Part shown: one piece after another, positions 24,649-33,650 of the stretch | How positions within the stretch are numbered: position 1 is the stretch's first letter | How the letters are laid out: every line of letters starts with the position of its first letter | Assembly: GCA_002375765.1 (NCBI GenBank) | Contig: DFMV01000013.1 | Location: 8,003-72,002, forward strand | Source: Rhizobiales bacterium UBA3584 | Lineage (GTDB): Bacteria; Pseudomonadota; Alphaproteobacteria; Rhizobiales; Devosiaceae | Length of the DNA stretch: 64,000 bases | Direction: 5' to 3' | Made by a program: the position numbers and the translations under genes | The notes under the pieces: model-generated | The model's database searches: none | Told to the model about the DNA's origin: nothing | The model's input: only the letters and a program-made list of their open reading frames with translations

Positions 24649-25602
24649 TCATCCACCGGCGGGACCAACAGCGCCTTCCGCGTCATCGGCAATCAGCCCC
24701 GAGCGTCGGGCCCGATCGATCAGGTTCTTGACCGAGGAGGGCGACCATTTCGTGCCGCCGCGCGGCGTTCGCTCGTGAAGTCGTTCGAGCTGGCCAGCAA
24801 TCTCGCGAAGCGTCAGATCCGGGTTCGAGGAATAAATGCCGGCAACAAGCGTCATCAGTCGATCCTCGGGAAGCCGCGGCGGAGATTTTCGGAGAAGGGC
24901 AGGGTCAGCCATGCGCTCGGCGACCAGCCACTTCACGGCGCGCCGAAGCCGCTCCGGCGTCCAGTCCAGACCCCGCTGCTTGAGGACACGCGCGATGTCA
25001 TCCCATGAGTGATCGGGGCGCATGCGCCGGACGGTCGGAAGCCACTGGGTGGCGGTCGCCTGGATACGAACTCCATAGGCGGCTTTCTGTGCCGCCGTCA
25101 TCCTGGCCAGCACATCCGGCCTCCGTTCACGAATGCCGGGATTGCCGGGCAGCCGTCCTTTCGCCTTGGCCGCCAGGATACCAGCCTTGGTACGTTCCGA
25201 GATCAGTGCGCGTTCGAGCTGCGCGACGGCGCCGAGAACCTGCAGCGAGAACATGCCCTGGGGCGTCGTGGTGTCGATCGGGTCGCGCAGCGATCGGAAA
25301 TGCGCTCCCTTTGCCGTCAGATCCTCGATCACCTCGAGCAAATGGCTGACGGAACGCGCCAGGCGGTCCAGCCGGACGACGACGAGCGTTTCGCCGGCGC
25401 CGATCTCGCGCACCAGCTTGGCGAGGGCAGGGCGGACACGTGATGCACCGGAACCGTGCTCCTGGACGATCGTGTCGCAGCCGGCCGAGCGCAGCTCCAT
25501 TTCTTGCGCTTCCGTGGCCTGCTCGTCCGTGGAGACGCGCGCATAGCCGATCAGGCGGCCCTGTGGTCGACGGGAAGTGCGTTTCGGCGCGTCAGCGGCC
25601 AT
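24649..25602 (-). CDS. Serine recombinase (resolvase/invertase family)
   Basis: 317 residues from ATG 25602. Catalytic N-terminal domain: RLIGYARVSTDEQATEAQE (nucleophile Ser), VVVRLDRLARSVSHL and FSLQVLGAVAQLERALISER. Instead of the short helix-turn-helix tail of small resolvases it has about 130 extra residues with DHSWDDIARVLKQRGLDWTP and a helix-turn-helix-like TLREIAGQLERLHERTPRGG. Could resolve plasmid multimers or move the module. No res site was identified; the 280 bases upstream (25603-25884) contain AT-rich promoter-like sequence only. Confidence 0.9.
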   Translation of the reverse strand: MAADAPKRTSRRPQGRLIGYARVSTDEQATEAQEMELRSAGCDTIVQEHGSGASRVRPALAKLVREIGAGETLVVVRLDRLARSVSHLLEVIEDLTAKGAHFRSLRDPIDTTTPQGMFSLQVLGAVAQLERALISERTKAGILAAKAKGRLPGNPGIRERRPDVLARMTAAQKAAYGVRIQATATQWLPTVRRMRPDHSWDDIARVLKQRGLDWTPERLRRAVKWLVAERMADPALLRKSPPRLPEDRLMTLVAGIYSSNPDLTLREIAGQLERLHERTPRGGTKWSPSSVKNLIDRARRSGLIADDAEGAVGPAGG

Positions 25603-25884
25603 TTGCAGCGCCTGAGAGACAGTTGAAGGGCAGATTTCCAAACACAGAGGATAGGGATAAATGATCGTTTGTAAACGTGTCTTGTGGTTCTTCCGTTCAC
25701 CCTGAGGCCCGCACAAGCCCACTAAATCTGCGTTTCTCGTCGATCTGAGGGCGGGCCAAAGCATCGCTGTTCAATCCAGAAGCTCACATGCGCTCTATGG
25801 TATACGCGCGTGAAAAGTCTATCCCTGTGACGGAAGCGAAGGATGTGTTAGCTTCTGTAACAGGATTTATCAGGGGCAATTTCA

Positions 25885-26994
25885 ATGCGTTACGAACTCG
25901 CCGATTTGCCTCTGAAGTCATTGCTGCCAGCCCTTGGTGACGCCGAGGACCAGCTCGCCAGGCTCGACGAAAGAGTTGCCCGCAGCGAAGTCGGGGCAGG
26001 CTTCATTGAGCGCGGACACTTCTTCGATGCAGCCGCGAGCATGTGGGTCAACGGTGAGCTTGTCCATGTCGAGGACCTCGTGCTGCGCGACGCCTGGATG
26101 GATATCCGCACGCCCACCCACGAAACCGGCCTCGCACACGGCATTGTTCGAGCTCGACGCAAGATTGCCGCTGCGCCAGCCGGCTGGCCGCTTACGTCTG
26201 CCGGATTGAAGGCTCTGCGTGGCCGAGCTCTCGACGAGGAGCTACCGGAAATGGACCGGGGCAGGGGAGGGGAAGAGCTCGAGCATCCCGGCGATAGGGA
26301 GGAGGACGATGCACTGGCCATTGAATTCGCCGAGATCGATGCGGTGCTCGCCCGGTCCAATCGGCTGCTCGCGGGAGAGGTCGAAGCCGCTCCGGCTCCG
26401 GTTGAGGCGACGATGGCCGGCGACCTGATGATCCGCGATCCGGAATGGAACGAAGACGAGCGGCTGGGCGCTTGGCTCGATCTCATGGCGGAAGCCGATC
26501 GGCTGCCACCTTCGCTCGGCGCCGCGCTGCTGTGGGACGCATGGGAGGCAATCGAACCCCTAGAGCGACAACACTGGCTCGGCCAGCTCATGGTCGGCGC
26601 CTACCTGCGCTCGCGGGGCAAGGTTGGCTCGCACCTGCTCGCCTTCTGTGTAGGGCTCCGCGCCTTGCCGCGAGAGCGCCGGCGCGCACGCGATACCAGC
26701 ACCCGGATCCTTGCCTATCTCGACGCTATGCAGGCCGCCGCCTCGGCCGGGCTCAAGGAGCTCGATCGATTGAACCTTGCAAAAGGACAGATGGAGCGGC
26801 GCCTGCGCGGACGTCGATCCTCTAGCACCCTGCCCATCGCCATAGAGCTATTCCTGTCGCGACCGGTCGTCACCGCTGCAATGATCGCAGCGACCGCCCG
26901 GATCACGCCGCGGGGGGCCCTGAACCTGATCGACGAACTGGGCGTGCGTGAGTTGACGGGCCGGGGACGATATCGGGCGTGGGGCGTGCTTTAA
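25885..26994 (+). CDS. RHE_PE00001-type protein (DUF1612 plus helix-turn-helix)
   Basis: 369 residues from ATG 25885, AGGGG upstream. LARLDERVARSEVGAGFIER, MWVNGELVHVEDLVLRDAWMD, LGAWLDLMAEADRLPPSLGA and the C-terminal MIAATARITPRGALNLIDEL match the DUF1612/HTH proteins frequent next to repABC on rhizobial plasmids. The function of the family is not known to me; the C-terminal helix-turn-helix suggests DNA binding. An acidic linker with PGDREEDDALAIEFAEID sits in the middle. Confidence 0.85.
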   Translation: MRYELADLPLKSLLPALGDAEDQLARLDERVARSEVGAGFIERGHFFDAAASMWVNGELVHVEDLVLRDAWMDIRTPTHETGLAHGIVRARRKIAAAPAGWPLTSAGLKALRGRALDEELPEMDRGRGGEELEHPGDREEDDALAIEFAEIDAVLARSNRLLAGEVEAAPAPVEATMAGDLMIRDPEWNEDERLGAWLDLMAEADRLPPSLGAALLWDAWEAIEPLERQHWLGQLMVGAYLRSRGKVGSHLLAFCVGLRALPRERRRARDTSTRILAYLDAMQAAASAGLKELDRLNLAKGQMERRLRGRRSSSTLPIAIELFLSRPVVTAAMIAATARITPRGALNLIDELGVRELTGRGRYRAWGVL

Positions 26995-27446
26995 AGGCAG
27001 GCACCGTGGCAGCGTCCGTTGATAAGAGTGGCGTCGGGATCGCATCGCGTTGTTGCGGCGATCGTCACGGGCCAGGACCGATGGAGCGCCGGCGTCTCGA
27101 TGATGCAGACAGGCGACCAGAATGGTGGCGCGGCATGGTCGAGGCTTCGCATTTCGTGCGCGACAATGCGGAGTCAATCGGCCAATGCACCGAGGCTGCG
27201 CGCACGGCCGGCGCGGATCAACGTTGCACGATCACCGTGAAAGCGCTGGTGCGGTAGTATAGACTTGTCGCGAGTTTCGAGAATGCCCATCACATCTTTG
27301 GACATTGGAGTTGCCGCACTTGATGATGCTTGACCACCTCACCGTCATAGCCCCGACGCTGGCCGAAGGTGAACATACGCGAAATCTTGAGTGTATGATA
27401 ATGTCCTTTATCCAATAGCTCGGCAGCCGAAGGGGAGGGTGTTCGG
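26995..27446. other. Intergenic stretch, nothing recognised
   Basis: About 450 bases with only short unconvincing open frames. The last 60 bases are AT-rich and probably carry the promoter for the gene at 27447 (ribosome site GGAGGG). Confidence 0.5.
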
Positions 27447-28109
27447 ATGGAGATCGCGAAGGGCCTATGGGATGCATTATGGGCATCGCCGCAGGGACAG
27501 GGAGCCTTCGTTGCCGGTCTGGTGGCAATCATCACTGCATTGATAACGTCGGTTGTTACGATCTACGTCTCCAGCAGTCGAGGAAAGATCGATGCTCGGC
27601 TGACAAAACTGAGGGCTGAATTGGAAAGCGAGGCTGCGGAAAGGCGTGCGAAATTCGACAAGGAAATCGCCGAATGGAAGGCTGGAGTCGATAAGGACGC
27701 TGTTGAACGGCGGCATACCTTTGACGAACGACTAGCCGGTTTGAAAGCCGAATTCGATCAGCAGGTGAATGCGCATAGACTCGAGATCGAACATCGAACG
27801 CTTTTCGCAGCCGAGCGTGTCGCTCGTGAACTTATGTCGCACGATAACTGGCAGTGGCGATCCTTCAAAATCATCCAGGCACATCTCGGAGGGTTCGAGG
27901 CCAACGAGCTTCGCAAGATTCTCGTTAGGGCGGGCGCTATTCGCGTCAAATCGAACACCGGACAGGAACTTTGGGGCCTCATTGAGCGCAACAAAGGTAG
28001 TATCGGCGCAGAACGACTAGCTCCTGACGGCGGAGGAGGAGGCGTTGAGATCGGATCGTTCGGCGAACGCATTATCCAAGCGCCAGTTCCGGATCACGAG
28101 ATCCCATGA
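27447..28109 (+). CDS. Membrane-anchored coiled-coil protein, unknown
   Basis: 220 residues. One N-terminal membrane segment (GAFVAGLVAIITALITSVVT), a long charged coiled coil (about residues 45-120; AELESEAAERRAKFDKEIAE), then a compact domain with DNWQWRSFKIIQAHLGGFEA, LRKILVRAGAIRVKS and ELWGLIERN that may be winged-helix-like. Ends in a Gly-rich acidic tail. No named family recognised. It resembles small anchored sensors in mobile elements, but that is inference. Confidence 0.7.
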   Translation: MEIAKGLWDALWASPQGQGAFVAGLVAIITALITSVVTIYVSSSRGKIDARLTKLRAELESEAAERRAKFDKEIAEWKAGVDKDAVERRHTFDERLAGLKAEFDQQVNAHRLEIEHRTLFAAERVARELMSHDNWQWRSFKIIQAHLGGFEANELRKILVRAGAIRVKSNTGQELWGLIERNKGSIGAERLAPDGGGGGVEIGSFGERIIQAPVPDHEIP

Positions 28110-28428
28110 ATTTGATTGTCCGTCCGTACTGAGCAGGCGTGCAAGTATGGAAGAATCCTCGAATGAATATCTGCAGCGCTACAAGCTACTCGATCCCTGT
28201 GAGAAAAGCCGGGAGCGGTCGATTCCGTGCGGGGTAGGGCAGGGGGGAAGCTCCCAGAGGCACGTCGGCCAAGTCCTTCCGGCCTAATTGCCACCCCACT
28301 ATGCCGTAGAGGCTCTTCGAGGCTAATAGGCGGCGCAGTCGCCAGCAGTGCAGCTCCGCTTGGCTCCGTCTTGCTTTCGTGACGGATGGCTGACAGGACA
28401 CGCGTCGCGCGCAGCATCTTTGCCCTCT

Positions 28429-28509
28429 AAAATTTCCCCGGCCGACCACCCCCACCCGGCAAGCCGGGCAGGGGACCCCCGGATCGGCCTTCCTCGCGGA
28501 CCAAATTTT
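28429..28509 (+). repeat. Structured leader element upstream of ardC
   Basis: AAAATTT (28429-28435) pairs with AAATTTT (28503-28509), enclosing CCCCGGCC (28436) and GGCCTTCCTCGCG (28486-28498), which pair in part, and an inner hairpin CCCGGC/GCCGGG. The same arrangement with different stem bases is at 31341-31383. The rest of 28110-28616 holds no convincing gene. Confidence 0.7.
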
Positions 28510-28616
28510 CCGGGCGCCGATGCCCTCCACATACGTTCCGGCCCTATGGGTGCGCCCGTCCCTCAAGGCCCTGTCTCACAAGCCCCCGTCAGCAAGACGG
28601 AGCCAAGGAGACAGCT

Positions 28617-29501
28617 ATGAGCGAGACCCGCGCCGACACCTACCAGCGCATCACCGACACCATCATCACAGCCCTTGAGAATGGCACACGGCCTTGGATG
28701 AAGCCCTGGAGTGCCAGCCAGGTCGGATCGAACTTCCCCCGCCCACTTCGCGCCAATGGCGAGCCCTATCGCGGCATCAACATCCTGCTTTTGTGGCTTG
28801 CGACCGCCACCCACGGCTTTGAGCATCAGCGGTTCATGACCTATCGGCAGGCGCAGGAGCTCGGCGGCCAGGTCCGCAAAGGCGAGAAGGGAACGCTGAT
28901 CGTCAAATACGGCACCATCAGCCGCAAGGCCGAGAACGCCAAGGACGAAGACCGGGAAATCCCCTACCTGAAGGGCTATACCGTCTTTAATCTCAGCCAG
29001 ATCGATGGACTTGCGGACGAACATTATGCCGTGCCGACACCTCTGCCAGTCGAGCAGCGTATCGAACGCGCCGAAGTCTTTGCCCGGAACACCGAGGCCA
29101 GCATCATCCATGGCAGCAACAAAGCCTGCTACATTCCCGCCGCTGATCGCATCCAGATGCCGCCATTTGCGGCCTTCGTCAGTCCGGAAGCATACTACTC
29201 GACGCTCTTTCACGAATTGGCCCACTGGGTCGGCGCAAAGCATCGTCTCGACCGCATCAGCAGCACCAATAGGAAGACCAAGGCCTATGCTTTCGAGGAA
29301 CTGGTGGCCGAAATCACCGCATGTTTCATTTGCAGCGACCTCGATCTCACCGCTAGCGTTCGCGATGAGAGCACGTCGTATCTGGCAAGCTGGCTCAAAT
29401 GTCTCAAGCAAGACAAAAAGGCCATCTTCCGCGCAGCGTCACGCGCGCAGGCCGCAGCCGACTTTCTGCACAATCTTCAGGAGGGCAGGGCGGCCGCATA
29501 G
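28617..29501 (+). CDS. ardC: ArdC-type antirestriction protein with zincin metallopeptidase domain
   Basis: 294 residues, ribosome site AAGGAG. The N-terminal ssDNA-binding domain (YQRITDTIITALENGTRPWM, RANGEPYRGINILLLW, FMTYRQAQELGGQVRKGEKG) is followed by a zinc metallopeptidase-like domain with HELAHW (about residues 199-204) and a downstream Glu (AFEELVAEI). ArdC proteins protect incoming plasmid DNA from host restriction and are usually in the leading region of transfer. Downstream of a structured leader shared with the DUF736 gene. Confidence 0.93.
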   Translation: MSETRADTYQRITDTIITALENGTRPWMKPWSASQVGSNFPRPLRANGEPYRGINILLLWLATATHGFEHQRFMTYRQAQELGGQVRKGEKGTLIVKYGTISRKAENAKDEDREIPYLKGYTVFNLSQIDGLADEHYAVPTPLPVEQRIERAEVFARNTEASIIHGSNKACYIPAADRIQMPPFAAFVSPEAYYSTLFHELAHWVGAKHRLDRISSTNRKTKAYAFEELVAEITACFICSDLDLTASVRDESTSYLASWLKCLKQDKKAIFRAASRAQAAADFLHNLQEGRAAA

Positions 29502-29566
29502 GCCGCCTATTTCTCGATTGGTCCTATCGATTCATACGTTTAGTCGTGTTAACATTCTAAACAAAA

Positions 29567-29845
29567 ATGAGGTTTGAAGTCATGCCACAGGCAGCCGAAA
29601 TCATGACGCACGGCACCGCAGAGCAGGTGGTTCGCGAACTTGCCAGTCGCCACCAGATCACCGCAGCGCGATCCGAAATCGATGATTGGGCGGATGCTGT
29701 GACGCGCCTTGCGGGAGACGATGTGACCTTGGACGACGTCGAAGAGCTGATCGTTGCCTTGCGACGTTCGGGAGCCGTTGATGGCCAGACCCTGACCCGC
29801 CTTCATTCGCGATATCTCGACGAGCGCAATCCCCCTAATGTTTGA
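29567..29845 (+). CDS. Small protein in the antitoxin position before fic
   Basis: 92 residues from ATG 29567 (or 87 from 29582); its end overlaps the start of the Fic gene by 8 bases. Helical and acidic: GTAEQVVRELASRHQITAAR, EIDDWADAVTRLAGDDVTLD and SGAVDGQTLTRLHSRYLDE. Class I Fic proteins are silenced by a small partner carrying the motif (S/T)xxxE(G/N); I do not find that motif here, so antitoxin function is inferred from position only. The second half resembles the family of short proteins found before plasmid Fic genes. Confidence 0.65.
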   Translation: MRFEVMPQAAEIMTHGTAEQVVRELASRHQITAARSEIDDWADAVTRLAGDDVTLDDVEELIVALRRSGAVDGQTLTRLHSRYLDERNPPNV

Positions 29846-31220
29846 TCCGTTCGGCGACTTTGCCAGCCGCGGATATCTAAGGAACCACGCAGCGCAAAAA
29901 GATCCAGATAAAGTCAAGCAGCTCGAACATGCCGCGTTTCGCGGCAATGTCGAGCGCGCAATGACCATTTTGGAAGGTCGCGATCATCTCGACTACAAGG
30001 ACTTAAAAGAGGTTCATTCAATCCTCTTTTCCGACCTTTATCCTTGGGCCGGACAGGACCGACGCGAGAACGCGCCCAACATCGATATCACTAAGGCCGG
30101 AATCGAAGGGATGTTCAGTCACCCTCGCGATATCGAGCTTGCCGCCAATCATGCGCTTGAGCGCGGGCAGAACGTGGCCGTCATGCGGGAGAGGCCGGGG
30201 GAGATCATGGGCTATCTTGCCCATGCCCATCCATTTCTGGATGGCAATGGCCGAACGATCATGACCATCCACGCCGATCTTTGTCGGCGGTCTGGAATCC
30301 ACATCGACTGGTCACAGACCCAAAAGCGCGCCTATCTCACAGCCTTGACCAAAGAGCTTCAGGAACCCGGCAAGGGTCATCTCGATTCGTACCTCAATCC
30401 CTTCATTCGCGAGGGCGCGCTTGATCGCGCCGCCATGAGTCAGGCGCTTCAATCGTTGGCAGGGCTGGGACCCGAGGCTTCGGCCGCCAGCCAAAGGACG
30501 CTTATCCCGTCGCGCGAGATCGATACCCACATAACCCGGGCCGAAGTGGAGGCAGGAGCGGTTGAGAACAAAAACTATGGCCAGGTCCGCGCTGCTCTTC
30601 ATCTTTCGGCCGAGAAAGTGTTTGCCAACCCCGCAAAGATCCTCGAAGCGGCCGAGAAGGCAGCTTTCGAGGGCCGGATGGGCGATACCAGCCTGGTCGA
30701 TGCCTTTGGTTCGGATCCAAAACAGTTCGGCAATTTTCGCGGCAAGGATGGTCCGTTCTCGAGCCGGGAAGAGCGGCAGGAGCATCGCAATGCCGTCGCG
30801 CAGCAATACCCCCTGAAGTCGCAGCTTCGCGAGTATCTGGCGCTTGTTCATTCGATCCGACAACAGCTTAGCTACGACAAGCACGATCTTGCCCGCCGCA
30901 GCCTTCAGGCAGTTCCCCAGCCATCCGAAGGTCTCAGCGAGGCTATTCGTTTAGGACGCACCTTCACAGAGGAGCAGGCCGCCGAGCTGAGAAGCGCGGT
31001 CAAAGCATTTGAACGGCGGTTGGGCGATGATGCCGGCCATCTGCGGAGCCTCGTCAAGTTCAAGCCCGGTCTGGCTGAAAAGCACGGCATCGATCAATCG
31101 ACGTTGCAGGAGGCACGGAGCGCGCTGCGGAAGCTCGACAAGGGCCTAAGCCAGTTGCGTGTACAAGAGCGTGCCCAGGTCAAAGATCGCACGCAGGAGC
31201 GGGGCGGGCCGATCCGGTAG
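29838..31220 (+). CDS. Fic-domain protein with relaxase-like (BID-like) C-terminus
   Basis: 460 residues. The N-terminal Fic domain has a complete active-site loop HPFLDGNGRT (about residues 131-140), as in AMP-transferring enzymes that use the His. After a linker, residues about 255-345 (VFANPAKILEAAEKAAFEGR, DPKQFGNFRGKDGPFSSREE, QYPLKSQLREYLALVHSIRQ) resemble the C-terminus of the relaxase TraA encoded here, and both resemble the BID secretion domain of Bartonella effectors and of VbhT. A highly charged helical tail follows. The likely role is a toxin or effector passed through the plasmid-encoded type IV channel. Confidence 0.88.
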   Translation: MFDPFGDFASRGYLRNHAAQKDPDKVKQLEHAAFRGNVERAMTILEGRDHLDYKDLKEVHSILFSDLYPWAGQDRRENAPNIDITKAGIEGMFSHPRDIELAANHALERGQNVAVMRERPGEIMGYLAHAHPFLDGNGRTIMTIHADLCRRSGIHIDWSQTQKRAYLTALTKELQEPGKGHLDSYLNPFIREGALDRAAMSQALQSLAGLGPEASAASQRTLIPSREIDTHITRAEVEAGAVENKNYGQVRAALHLSAEKVFANPAKILEAAEKAAFEGRMGDTSLVDAFGSDPKQFGNFRGKDGPFSSREERQEHRNAVAQQYPLKSQLREYLALVHSIRQQLSYDKHDLARRSLQAVPQPSEGLSEAIRLGRTFTEEQAAELRSAVKAFERRLGDDAGHLRSLVKFKPGLAEKHGIDQSTLQEARSALRKLDKGLSQLRVQERAQVKDRTQERGGPIR

Positions 31221-31340
31221 GCATTGCCCGACCGGTTGATTGGATGGGGCGGTCATGAGCGACTGCCCCTTTGTTTTTCATCGATTGGCCGATGATGGGA
31301 CGCTAAGAGCGGCGTCCCGTCCGGCAACCTCATGCCGCCA

Positions 31341-31383
31341 CGATTTTCCCCGGCCTGGCGGCCTTCCTCGCGCAACAAAATCG
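31341..31383 (+). repeat. Structured leader element upstream of the DUF736 gene
   Basis: CGATTTT (31341-31347) pairs with AAAATCG (31377-31383), enclosing CCCCGGCC (31348) and GGCCTTCCTCGCG (31360-31372). Compare 28429-28509: same inner blocks, different but still complementary outer stem. The rest of 31221-31490 has no gene. Confidence 0.7.
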
Positions 31384-31490
31384 CGTCGTCATTCGGCCCT
31401 TCGCTTTGCTCCGGCCCTTCGGGTGCAGTCCGGTTCGTGCCCGCTCTTTTTTCGCTCCCATCGGCAAATCGAAATCAAAGGAGCAGAACG

Positions 31491-31835
31491 ATGACCGACA
31501 ACCTCTCCAACTTCATCCAGCTCAACGCCAAGACTGTCATTGGCAACATCGCCACCATCGCATTCGACGTCGACATCACCGGCGAGCCGGTTGTCAGCGA
31601 CAACGAAAAGGCCCCCAAGTTCCGGCTTTTCACCAAGAGCCCGCGCGGCCGTCGCGTCGAGATCGGCGGCATCTGGCAGCGCCTGAACCGGGATGACGAA
31701 CCCTACTACACGCTGACCATCAGCACCGGACACTCCCGGTTCTACGCCAACCTCGGCCGCTATCCCGGTCAGGACGACGACACGCTCTATGCGGTCATCC
31801 CCAACGAATACCTAAACGGCGAGCGCCGGTCCTGA
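31491..31835 (+). CDS. DUF736-family protein
   Basis: 114 residues from ATG 31491, with AAAGGAG upstream. The sequence pattern (IGNIATIAFDVDITGEPVVS, KAPKFRLFTKSPRGRRVEIG, GGIWQRLN, YYTLTISTGHSRFYANLGRY) is that of DUF736, a small beta-rich protein almost always found on alphaproteobacterial conjugative plasmids near transfer and antirestriction genes. The function is not established. Confidence 0.88.
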   Translation: MTDNLSNFIQLNAKTVIGNIATIAFDVDITGEPVVSDNEKAPKFRLFTKSPRGRRVEIGGIWQRLNRDDEPYYTLTISTGHSRFYANLGRYPGQDDDTLYAVIPNEYLNGERRS

Positions 31836-32034
31836 TGGATCGGCCCCGGCAGGGGCGGCGGGCAAACCCGCTGCCCCCGGTCAACGAAAGACGGGAGCCC
31901 ATCATGGTCAAAATGTACGCAATCGAACTCACGTGAAGTGATTTCAAAGATCATCGGTATGGCAGGAATCGACGCAATTGCGGTCATTGAGGAGAGAACC
32001 GAAAGATCTGGAAAGCTGTCGTCTTCTCCATGCC

Positions 32035-32929
32035 CTATAGGAGCGAAGCGCGAGCAATATCGAGGACGTGATGTTTTAAATCGGGGAATTGGCGTTCAGC
32101 CCATCGGCTGATCTGCCAGTAAAGCGGGATGTCTGCCACAGTGCCCGGAATCAGTTCGACGAGGCGCCCCCGCCTGTATATGGGGCTGCACCAAGCTGAT
32201 TGGGTTGAGGCACCAGCCCATGCCCAGCATGCAAGCTTCGATAAATCCTTGAGTCGATGGCAGCCAATGTGTCGGAGGCGCACAGGCAGAGGAAAGGTGT
32301 GTCGCAATCCAATCCTGTTGCATAGTGTCCTTCTGATTGAAGGTAAGTGCAGGGGCGTTGCCTACCGTTGCCGCTGTTACGCCATCTGAAAAATAGCGAC
32401 TGAAGAATTTCGGACTGGCGGTTGCGACATATCGTAATTTCCCCAAGGCGGTCACATCGCATCCTGCCACTGGTTCGGACATGGAGGTGACGGCTGCAAG
32501 AACCCGACCCTTTTTCAGCCAATCAGCCGTATGATCTTGATCGTCGACCGCGATATTGAGCAGAACGTTGGAGCGTTCTGCAAAAGCCGTCGCCGCTGGA
32601 AGGAACCACGTTCCAAGACTATCTGCATTGACGGCAACGTCTATCGTCACTGGCCCTTTGCTAACTTCACCAAGCTCAGGCAATTGCTCGAGCAGGTTGT
32701 TTTCCAGCTGCTCGACCAGGACCATATGACGGCACAGCCACGCTCCTTTTTCAGTCGCGCGACAGGGCGTGCCTCGCTCGATCAACACGGCGCCCAGCCT
32801 TTCTTCGAGAAGCTTTACGCGCTGGGAGATGGCGGATGGCGTGACGTGGAGGGCCTTGGCGGCTTTCTCGAAACTGCCGGTGCGGACGATCATCGCTACT
32901 GCCGCCGCAGCGCCATAGTCGAGCATCAT
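32035..32929 (-). pseudogene. LysR-family regulator (ArgP/LysG type), frameshifted near the C-terminus
   Basis: The N-terminal helix-turn-helix (AVAMIVRTGSFEKAAKALHV and TPSAISQRVKLLEERLGAVL) and effector domain (PVTIDVAVNADSLGTWFLPA) match ArgP/LysG regulators of LysE-type exporters. After GMGWCLNPISLVQPHIQAG the original frame runs into unrelated residues and stops at 32096, whereas the other frame gives the expected ending RLVELIPGTVADIPLYWQIS to a stop at 32035. The run of five C at 32167-32171 (plus strand) should be four. Either a recent inactivation or a homopolymer sequencing error. Divergent from lysE, which it would activate in the presence of basic amino acids. Confidence 0.85.
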
Positions 32930-33017
32930 TAGTTGGCCTTATTCACGTTAAGCATCATTAAATTTTCTAACTCGCACCAATGCGCTATCGCAACTGCAAA
33001 CAGCAGGGCGATACGCA

Positions 33018-33629
33018 ATGAGCACAACCGTATTTCTAACTGGTCTTGGAATGGGACTGTCCCTGATCGTTGCGATCGGCGCGCAGAACGCCTTCGTCTT
33101 GCGGCAAGGGTTGCGGGGAGAGCACGTGCTGGCGGTGTCCTTGGCCTGTGCAGTGTCCGACGCAATTCTGATTGTTGTTGGCGTCACCAGCTTCGGCCGT
33201 ATCGCAAGTTTACTACCATGGGCTGACCCGGCCATGCGCATTGGCGGAGCAGCGTTTCTGGTTTGGTACGGTGCAAAGAGCATGACGTCTGCGATCCGGT
33301 CGACAAGCACCCTCACCGTACAAGGCGCCCGTCGGGACAAGCAGCTTCTGCCAATTCTGCTGACATGCCTCGGGCTGACCTGGCTCAACCCTCATGTCTA
33401 TCTCGACACCGTTGTCCTGCTCGGTTCGATCTCCACCCAATTTCCCGGTCAACAATCAGCATTTGCTGCTGGTGCAGTAATGGGTTCATTTCTATTCTTT
33501 TTCGGCTTGGGTTATGGAGCCGCGCTTCTGCGGCCCATATTCGCAAACCCCGTGGCATGGCGTATCCTCGAAGCTGTGATCGCCTTTGTGATGTGGGCAA
33601 TCGCAATCAAGCTCATTTTGGGCACCTGA
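33018..33629 (+). CDS. lysE: LysE/ArgO-family amino-acid exporter
   Basis: 203 residues with six predicted membrane helices. Family motifs: GLGMGLSLIVAIGAQNAFVL at the N-terminus, CAVSDAILIVVGV and LTWLNPHVYLDTVVLLGSIS. LysE/ArgO exports lysine, arginine or analogues. It diverges from the LysR-type gene, a standard pairing, with an AT-rich shared promoter (32930-33017). Followed by a PaiB-like gene. Confidence 0.94.
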   Translation: MSTTVFLTGLGMGLSLIVAIGAQNAFVLRQGLRGEHVLAVSLACAVSDAILIVVGVTSFGRIASLLPWADPAMRIGGAAFLVWYGAKSMTSAIRSTSTLTVQGARRDKQLLPILLTCLGLTWLNPHVYLDTVVLLGSISTQFPGQQSAFAAGAVMGSFLFFFGLGYGAALLRPIFANPVAWRILEAVIAFVMWAIAIKLILGT

Positions 33630-33650
33630 CGACACAAATTGGAGCGCGTG

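Noticed and set aside
28148..28288. 46-residue ORF MEESSNEYLQRYKLLDPCEK and on
   Set aside because: Second half turns Gly/Ser-rich and no ribosome site was found; perhaps a remnant, not supported.
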